DNA of 10,031 bases from an uncultured Bacteroides sp. (GTDB lineage: Bacteria; Bacteroidota; Bacteroidia; Bacteroidales; Bacteroidaceae). Where the stretch lies: positions 1 through 10,031 of the forward strand of contig NZ_CASFWU010000116.1 in assembly GCF_949298305.1 (NCBI RefSeq), read 5' to 3'. This document shows, in pieces, positions 4,826 to 10,031 of the stretch. Each line of letters opens with the position of its first letter. Within the stretch, counting starts at the first letter, position 1. A program made the translations under genes and the position numbers. The notes beneath the pieces were generated by a model, which worked only from the letters and a program-made list of their open reading frames with translations, made no database searches and was not told the origin of the DNA.

Positions 4826-7546
4826 CTATTCAGACGGGGTACCTGGATTAGGTTTAACTGTTACGGCTACATTGTAAACAAATGTCTTCCACTTATATGT
4901 AAAGGTAACCGGAATGTAAATGATGTATTCCTTATTAACCGGCGTACCGCTGTAGTTATAGTAAACCAATTCGTCTTTACCTCCAGAAGTTGTTCTGATA
5001 ATCTTCACATTCTTTGGCAATGCACCATCTTGGTAACCTTCAACCGGTTCAATATTTCCATCAACTAACTTCAAGTTGGTCTTCAGTCTCGAAGGATCCA
5101 ATTCACCGGTAGTCAGATCGAGGTATGGCCATTCACCTTCGTTTGCTTCATAGAATTCCCACAGTGCTTTCGGCAACCCGACTGTATTAGCAACGGTAGA
5201 ATTGTTCCAGGCCTTGTATGTGAATTTACCTTCTATAGAGATACGAGAACCACCTTCCTGGGCATCAGTAAACGGTGCCAATGTCGGATCGCTCATAGTC
5301 AACGGTTCAATGATGAATGCCTCATAAGCCTTCACAGTCTTCACATTCCAGTCTTTGCCAACTGCATCGCAAAGTACCGCCTCCATTCTAACCGGAACAT
5401 CTGCTCCAACCAATGCCTTGGCTGCTTCTGTCGGTTTCTCACCGGTGCGCGGAGCGTGGATTGCATTTTCCTCTTCCAGACGGATGTTGTAAGTCTGTTC
5501 TGCCGCATTCAAGAAGTTCTTTCTTTCATTGATAATCTTGGCAGCAACTTCACCGTTAATCCACAATATAGATACGTAGTAAGAGGTTCCATCAATCGTT
5601 TCCAGTCTATTTTGTACCGTAGCCTTCTTTGGCTCATACTTCATAGCCGAACGGTTGTAATACTGGTAAGTATAGTTATTGATGCGCGTATCGTCAAACA
5701 CGAAACGAATGGTTTCATAAGGCTTCTTATAGAAATCTTCCTTCACTTTACCACAGTCATACCAAACGGCATCTTCTGCGAATAATGGCTTCGTACCTTC
5801 TTCATTCAGGAATCCGTTCAACAAGTCGGTATAAATGTTACAAGTTGCATTTTCATCCTTCCAGTCTGCTGCGGTTGTTTCCAGTTCGCCCCATGCCGGG
5901 TTGGATTCTTCCGTATCATAAACAATCGGGTTAACGTTGAAGATTGTGTACTTCGGATCTGTTGTCTTCCAGTATGTACCCAAGTGACCCCAAACGCCAA
6001 GTTCAGGCATGTTCACTCTTCTCTTCAATGTAATCTTCAGATCCGGATAAGACTTGGAATCATTTCTGTAGTAAACAACCTTGCTGAAGTCTTTGTACTT
6101 CTGACCCGGCCAGATGTTACCCATGGTTTCTGTTGTCAAATCCCAAAGGATGTTATAAGAATCTACACCACCTTCGGTATTGATTACGTTCTTAGCCGTA
6201 CCATAAGGTTCAGAAGCATTTTCGTCAAATATCGTATAGATAGCCTTAAATTCTTCGTGAGTCATACCGCCTTCTTTAGCCTGGTGGTAGATTAACTCAT
6301 TCATCATCTGAGTCGTTACACGGCTTTGGATACCACAAGCATAGCAAATCGGATCAAACTCGATTGTAATTTCCTTCACACCAATTTCTCTTGTCCACTT
6401 TACTTTCAGATAACGCTGTGCAACCAATGCATTACCGTTTTTGGTGTCGACCAACGATACACGTACAATAGGCTCACGACCGATAGCTGTAGCAGATGTT
6501 CCTTCAATTGTATACACCTTTGATGTCATGATACCATTGGACGGCGAATCAATTTTTGCAAACTTCTGCTGGTCGGTCTTATTGGTATTGCCTTCAGGAC
6601 CTCCTAAAGTGATATACGGAGCTGCTGCCAGACTGAAGCGGAATTCCAAACCATAATCCTTGTAATTCTTGAACAGTTCGTGTTGGGCATGATCCTTCAA
6701 TGCCTCTTCTTCATCAGAAACACAAACAGTTACATACTTCTTCAGATCCAGTTCTTCGGCATAGTCTGCATAAATGTCAATATCCTTACCTGCTAAAGAT
6801 TCATATGTACAAATGGAGTCACGATAGTGTACATAGAAACTTCCATTAGCATCTGTCTGAACTTCGTCAGCAAAATAGTCGGTAGTCAAAGGTTTGCTGA
6901 AATTTGTTCTGATATTGGCAATATAAGGCACTTTAACCAGCTCTTCAATACGCGAATATTCAGAGTTCACATAGGTCTTTGTCCCTGCTTCATAAGCTTT
7001 CCGTTCCTCAGCATCCAGATTTTCCTTAGCAATGGCAGCTTTAGCCGATGCCATCCAGAATTTTTCTTGTCCAGGTGCCGGGTGAGCATCGCCCGTGCTC
7101 ATGATTCGGTCGTTCAAGAATTCTTTGTTTTTCTTGAAAGTAACAGTCATCAGGCTCTTATCAATTTTAAAGCCAGTCACTTCAATAGGACTGTTCTGCT
7201 TAATCAGGTCACTTTCAGCTGCACGAGTTATGTTTTTAGAAGTCATGCAGTCGAAGGCTAGACTTTCCAGATCCTGCGTACGGACACCCATATTAGGACT
7301 TACCTGATAATATGCCTCGTTCTTCTCACTAGACAGATAACGTACTTTCGCACCCGCTACAGCCGTGTGGTCCAATACAGGCCGTTTGGTGTGATCGGCA
7401 GGCGTTGTCATTACCGGATGCAATGGGTCAGAATAATCCGTTACAGCATGTCCTTTAATGGGGGTATATACCTGCGGAGTATATTTCAGCGAAGTGAAAA
7501 TAATGGCAGGAATACCATTGATATGCTGCGTAGGAACCAAGTTCAT
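4826..7546 (-). CDS. C-terminal part of a large beta-rich surface protein, probably split from its lipoprotein N-terminus by a frameshift
   Basis: This frame gives 906 residues from the ATG at 7546-7544. It has no signal peptide, no membrane segment and no enzymatic motif that I recognise. It is rich in Tyr, Thr, Asn and charged residues and looks like a series of beta-sandwich repeats. The last residues alternate hydrophobic and polar (IIYIPVTFTYKWKTFVYNVA) and end VKPNPGTPSE, a common way for Bacteroides surface proteins to finish. It contains one Cys-x-x-Cys pair (CYAC, residues 401-404) of unknown meaning. The neighbouring upstream frame (7552-8064) supplies a lipoprotein signal and a coiled coil and stops 5 nt before this ATG. 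Read backwards past the ATG, this frame gives LTSMNLVP, which joins naturally to the upstream product after a one-base shift. The best reading is one protein of about 1,080 residues broken by a frameshift. The overall architecture recalls large, possibly S-layer-like lipoproteins of Bacteroides (BT1826 type), from memory only. Separate translation cannot be excluded. Confidence 0.75.
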   Translation of the reverse strand: MNLVPTQHINGIPAIIFTSLKYTPQVYTPIKGHAVTDYSDPLHPVMTTPADHTKRPVLDHTAVAGAKVRYLSSEKNEAYYQVSPNMGVRTQDLESLAFDCMTSKNITRAAESDLIKQNSPIEVTGFKIDKSLMTVTFKKNKEFLNDRIMSTGDAHPAPGQEKFWMASAKAAIAKENLDAEERKAYEAGTKTYVNSEYSRIEELVKVPYIANIRTNFSKPLTTDYFADEVQTDANGSFYVHYRDSICTYESLAGKDIDIYADYAEELDLKKYVTVCVSDEEEALKDHAQHELFKNYKDYGLEFRFSLAAAPYITLGGPEGNTNKTDQQKFAKIDSPSNGIMTSKVYTIEGTSATAIGREPIVRVSLVDTKNGNALVAQRYLKVKWTREIGVKEITIEFDPICYACGIQSRVTTQMMNELIYHQAKEGGMTHEEFKAIYTIFDENASEPYGTAKNVINTEGGVDSYNILWDLTTETMGNIWPGQKYKDFSKVVYYRNDSKSYPDLKITLKRRVNMPELGVWGHLGTYWKTTDPKYTIFNVNPIVYDTEESNPAWGELETTAADWKDENATCNIYTDLLNGFLNEEGTKPLFAEDAVWYDCGKVKEDFYKKPYETIRFVFDDTRINNYTYQYYNRSAMKYEPKKATVQNRLETIDGTSYYVSILWINGEVAAKIINERKNFLNAAEQTYNIRLEEENAIHAPRTGEKPTEAAKALVGADVPVRMEAVLCDAVGKDWNVKTVKAYEAFIIEPLTMSDPTLAPFTDAQEGGSRISIEGKFTYKAWNNSTVANTVGLPKALWEFYEANEGEWPYLDLTTGELDPSRLKTNLKLVDGNIEPVEGYQDGALPKNVKIIRTTSGGKDELVYYNYSGTPVNKEYIIYIPVTFTYKWKTFVYNVAVTVKPNPGTPSE

Positions 7547-7551
7547 GCTTG

Positions 7552-8064
7552 TCAGACGATGGCCAGCAGTCTGATAACTTCTTCGCTTAACTGGGATACT
7601 TTTGCAGCCAAAGCATTCAGCTCATCGTCTGTTACAAATTCACTTAGAAGTTCAGCTTTCAGGGCTTCGATTTTCGCATTTACGTCTTCCAATGAAGCCT
7701 TTTTGTCCAACTCCTCCTGAATTTTCTTTTCAGCATCAGCAATTGTCTGCTTCAGCATTTGTTCCATTTCTTCCTGTGTCACTCCATCAGGAGTGTTTTC
7801 ACCAACTTGAGCCAAAGCTTCTTCAGCTTCAGCTTTAGCAGCCTGAGCTTTTTTGATTGCTTTATCAGCATCAGCGACTGCCTTATCAATGGCAGATTCA
7901 ACGCTACTGATTTCTGATCTTAACTCCTCAATAGAAGCTTTCTGATTCACTTGCTCCTGCAGATTAGCAATCTCATCATCGTAATCCTTGCAAGAGGTAA
8001 ATGTTCCAGTAGAAGCCATCAATAGGGCACCCACTAGCATTACATTAAGATACCTTCTTCTCAT
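7552..8064 (-). CDS. Surface-exported coiled-coil lipoprotein, N-terminal part of a split gene
   Basis: The product has 170 residues from the ATG at 8064-8062; an upstream in-frame ATG at 8091 would put nine extra residues before the signal peptide, so I prefer 8064. Residues 1-24 are a lipoprotein signal (MRRRYLN, hydrophobic core, then TFTSC) with the lipidated Cys at residue 25. The mature end CKDYDDE carries a Lys and acidic residues directly after the Cys, like the lipoprotein export signal that sends Bacteroidetes lipoproteins to the cell surface. Residues about 30-165 are a heptad-rich coiled coil full of Ala, Glu, Lys and Gln. It then ends abruptly at VIRLLAIV with TGA at 7554-7552. 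A 170-residue protein consisting only of a lipid anchor and coiled coil is possible, but the 906-residue protein starting 5 nt later has no export signal, so the two look like halves of one gene. A -7 promoter box lies at 8119-8126. Confidence 0.8.
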   Translation of the reverse strand: MRRRYLNVMLVGALLMASTGTFTSCKDYDDEIANLQEQVNQKASIEELRSEISSVESAIDKAVADADKAIKKAQAAKAEAEEALAQVGENTPDGVTQEEMEQMLKQTIADAEKKIQEELDKKASLEDVNAKIEALKAELLSEFVTDDELNALAAKVSQLSEEVIRLLAIV

Positions 8065-8118
8065 AGCACATAACATTAATAAGTTAAACATGTTTTCAGG
8101 TCTTTCCCTGTTGACTCA

Positions 8119-8126
8119 CAAATGTA
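8119..8126 (-). promoter_or_regulatory. Candidate -7 promoter box of the lipoprotein gene
   Basis: On the minus strand this reads TACATTTG, an exact match to TAnnTTTG. Transcription would start near 8112, giving a leader of about 48 nt before the ATG at 8064. The only -33 candidate is a TTG at 8145-8143 with a 16-bp gap, shorter than usual; a weak -33 is typical of promoters that need an activator. Confidence 0.5.
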
Positions 8127-8148
8127 GTCCGATCCGCTTCATCAAGTT

Positions 8149-8180
8149 AGGATTATTAAAGCAAGAATAAGGATTTTTAA
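8149..8180 (-). promoter_or_regulatory. Possible activator site: two direct repeats 21 bp apart
   Basis: Positions 8149-8159 (AGGATTATTAA) and 8170-8180 (AGGATTTTTAA) match at 10 of 11 bases and their starts are exactly 21 bp apart, two helical turns. They sit directly upstream of the weak -33 region of the lipoprotein promoter. AraC-type regulators commonly bind two direct half-sites about 21 bp apart in this position, and an AraC-output regulator is encoded next door. The region is AT-rich, so a chance match is possible. Confidence 0.35.
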
Positions 8181-8260
8181 ACTCAATTCTATTCTACAAA
8201 TAGGAAAATTGAAGCATTATTTTTTAATAAGCAATTAATAATCAGCATATTAAAAATCCT
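8170..8260. repeat. 11-bp perfect inverted repeat upstream of the lipoprotein promoter
   Basis: AGGATTTTTAA at 8170-8180 is repeated in inverse orientation at 8250-8260 (TTAAAAATCCT), with 69 bp between. The distal copy could be an auxiliary site for the same protein that binds the pair at 8149-8180. It is AT-rich and short, so the support is modest. Confidence 0.4.
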
Positions 8261-8557
8261 ACTAAAAACAGCATTCGTTTCTCATACATCCGTAATTTTC
8301 AGCCTTCGGATTATCAAAAAGCAGACTGTTTTAGGCCTCAAAATTTGCCATCAATCTAAATTGAACCCAGATTTGAAAGCATAGATTCTTTTTTCCCAGC
8401 AATAGTAAACGATAAATAAGGAGGGGTAACAACAGCAGAATTGCAGGCACGCCAGTCTGCATTTATTAGAAAAGTGGCGAGTAACTGTGAATGTGCAGTT
8501 CAGCTAACCACACAGCTTACGTTACGAATGTAATATTAACTAATTAATCAGAGATCT
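8261..8557. other. Gene-free spacer between regulator and lipoprotein genes
   Basis: I see no protein-coding frame longer than a few codons that looks real, no tRNA, and no known riboswitch. The stretch is AT-rich with scattered short matches only. Together with the promoter-proximal repeats it makes up an intergenic region of more than 500 bp, long for two genes in the same orientation, which suggests that the lipoprotein gene has its own promoter. Confidence 0.5.
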
Positions 8558-8594
8558 CCCGAATGACTTTTATGCACTTCACTCCAAATTCGGG
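8558..8594 (-). terminator. Candidate terminator hairpin after the hybrid regulator
   Basis: CCCGAAT (8558-8564) and ATTCGGG (8588-8594) form a 7-bp perfect stem with a 23-nt loop, starting 14 nt after the stop codon of the regulator. The large loop and missing T tract make it a weak candidate. Confidence 0.35.
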
Positions 8595-8608
8595 ATGAAC
8601 ATACGTCC

Positions 8609-10031
8609 TTATTGAGGCGTTTTACGGAACAATGAAGGGGTTGTAGAAAACAGTTGTTTGAATACGCGCGTAAAGTAACTGGTATCTTCGAAACCACAAT
8701 TCATGGCAATCTCACCGATAGGCTGCTCTGTGGAAACCAGCAGGCGCTTGGCTTTCTCCATACGGATTAACAAGATATAAGCCGTAGTACTGTAATTAGT
8801 TATAGCTCGTATTTTACGATTCAGTTGAGACTTACTGACACAAAATTTGTCTGCAACCATTTCCGCATTCAATGCCTTTTCAGATAAATGTTGATGTATG
8901 AATTCTGTCAGATTGTTCAAGAAGTCACGGTCGGCAGGACGCAATTCAACGTTCCCCGTATTGCCCTCGCACAATGCTTTCGAGTATTTTTCACGCAGGA
9001 TGCGCCGCTGGTTCAGGATATTTTCAATTTGCAACAATAGTTCGTCGGCATTGAAAGGTTTCAATAAATAAGCCTCTGCTCCAACTTGTATTCCCTTCAA
9101 TCTATCGGTTTCCTCACTTTTCGCTGTTGTAATGATGATAGGGATATGGTTGAGCGTTTGCGAACTGCGTATATTTTGGCACAAGGTGTATCCATCCATC
9201 TCGGGCATCATCAGGTCGGTAATGATTAAGTCGGGCATATTTTCATTGCATACGTTCAAAGCTTCACACCCATTGTGCGCATGCCTGATCCGATACTTTC
9301 CCTCAACGAGCTTATGAATGTAGAATGACACATCTTGGTTATCTTCCACAATCAGAATCAACGGATTAGCATTCTCTAAATGTTCTTCATCCATTACGGT
9401 TATATCACAAGCTTCAGCAGGCTTTTCATTGTTTTCCGGCAAACTACTCAAAGCAGGTTCATTTTCTTCAGCCCGAATTTCAATATGAGCCTTTGGATTC
9501 TGTAAGGGTATCCGGATGGTAAATTCGGCTCCCCCCTCTTTGCTGTTGGCAGCGGTGATGCTTCCATTCATGCTTTCAACCATTTGCTTGACAAAAGCCA
9601 ATCCGATGCCGGTACCCATATTATTTTTGCTGTTTAGCCCCTGGTAAAAAGGATCAAAGATGTAAGGTAGTTCTTCCTTGGCTATTCCTTGCCCGTTATC
9701 AGTAATCTGTAGAATCAACTGCTTATCGGATGCTGTGGCCAGATGAACCTGTATCATACCTTCTTTGGGAGCGAATTTAATGGCATTACCAAGCACATTC
9801 TGCAATATTTTATTGATGTATTCTGGTATGTAGTCCACCTGCAGAGTCTGTACTTGTGTGGTGAAAATGAGCTGGATATGTTTGGCATTCAGATAGCAAC
9901 GATAGCCGTCCAAAACTAACCGAACGTAAGAGACAATATCTGCATGCACCCATTTCTGCTGTTCCATACCTGGAGCCGATTTGGCTGCATCAAGCAACTG
10001 GTTAACCAGCCCGAGCAGACTGCGGCTTTGT
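8609..10031 (-). CDS. Hybrid two-component system regulator, C-terminal part (kinase ATPase, receiver, AraC output)
   Basis: The frame stays open to the right edge of the window, so this is the 3' part of a longer gene; the visible 474 codons begin with QSRSLLGLVNQLLDAAK, the end of a histidine-kinase dimerisation helix. The phospho-accepting His and any periplasmic sensor domain lie outside. Next comes the ATPase domain with N-box (NVLGNAIKF), DNGQGI (about 9683-9700), FDPFY and GTGIGLAF motifs. A linker of about 50 residues leads to a receiver domain (LILIVEDNQD) whose phosphorylated Asp is in IITDLMMPEMDG, codon 9217-9215, with the conserved Lys in LLKPF. The C-terminus is an AraC-type DNA-binding domain with two helix-turn-helix units ending FGFEDTSYF-like (CGFEDTSYFTRVFKQLFSTTPSLFR). 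Such one-protein systems in Bacteroides sense oligosaccharides in the periplasm and activate nearby polysaccharide-utilisation genes. The ligand cannot be told from this part. TAA stop at 8611-8609. Confidence 0.93.
   Translation of the reverse strand, partial: QSRSLLGLVNQLLDAAKSAPGMEQQKWVHADIVSYVRLVLDGYRCYLNAKHIQLIFTTQVQTLQVDYIPEYINKILQNVLGNAIKFAPKEGMIQVHLATASDKQLILQITDNGQGIAKEELPYIFDPFYQGLNSKNNMGTGIGLAFVKQMVESMNGSITAANSKEGGAEFTIRIPLQNPKAHIEIRAEENEPALSSLPENNEKPAEACDITVMDEEHLENANPLILIVEDNQDVSFYIHKLVEGKYRIRHAHNGCEALNVCNENMPDLIITDLMMPEMDGYTLCQNIRSSQTLNHIPIIITTAKSEETDRLKGIQVGAEAYLLKPFNADELLLQIENILNQRRILREKYSKALCEGNTGNVELRPADRDFLNNLTEFIHQHLSEKALNAEMVADKFCVSKSQLNRKIRAITNYSTTAYILLIRMEKAKRLLVSTEQPIGEIAMNCGFEDTSYFTRVFKQLFSTTPSLFRKTPQ

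Noticed and set aside
6338..6350. CYAC motif as a redox or metal-binding centre in the large surface protein
   Set aside because: No thioredoxin fold or further ligands surround it, and the protein holds several other scattered cysteines.
7547..7565. Programmed ribosomal frameshift joining the two surface-protein halves
   Set aside because: No slippery heptamer of the X XXY YYZ type and no obvious downstream pseudoknot were seen, so a mutation or sequencing error is a better explanation.

Overview
The window looks like chromosomal DNA of a Bacteroides species or a close relative in Bacteroidales. The signs are: several start regions carry a -7 box of the form TAnnTTTG, typical of this group; there is the C-terminal part of a hybrid two-component regulator with an AraC output domain; there is a lipoprotein whose mature end starts CKDYDDE, the acidic pattern used for surface export in this phylum; and the CorA and GpmI sequences read like Bacteroides proteins. 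No rRNA, tRNA, CRISPR array or transposase was seen.

Layout. Positions 1-103 (minus) are the 5' end of gpmI, which runs off the left edge. Its leader holds a 70-bp imperfect palindrome built of 10-bp units. A secreted TlpA-like thioredoxin-fold protein follows on the plus strand (380-2602), then a terminator and a -7 promoter box that nearly abut, then corA (2830-3756, plus). The corA leader is unusual: a 14-codon reading frame, then two mutually exclusive hairpins, one of which hides a strong Shine-Dalgarno sequence. These two plus-strand genes are very GC-rich. From 3757 on, everything is on the minus strand and much less GC-rich.

The right half (4035-8126) is an accessory surface-protein locus. 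A coiled-coil surface lipoprotein (7552-8064) and a 906-residue beta-rich protein without a signal peptide (4826-7546) look like the two halves of one protein of about 1,080 residues, split by a frameshift near 7552-7560. Behind it, at 4139-4784, lies a decayed 3' end of what is probably a second member of the same family, with two in-frame stops and one frameshift, closed by a good terminator (4035-4069). Two near-identical 11-bp repeats exactly 21 bp apart sit just upstream of the lipoprotein promoter, with a third, inverted copy about 80 bp further away. This is a plausible site for an AraC-type activator.

At the right edge (8609-10031, minus) is the C-terminal part of a hybrid two-component regulator: kinase ATPase domain, receiver domain and AraC-type DNA-binding domain. 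It lies directly upstream of the lipoprotein in the same orientation, so it may control it, but it could equally belong to a locus outside the window.
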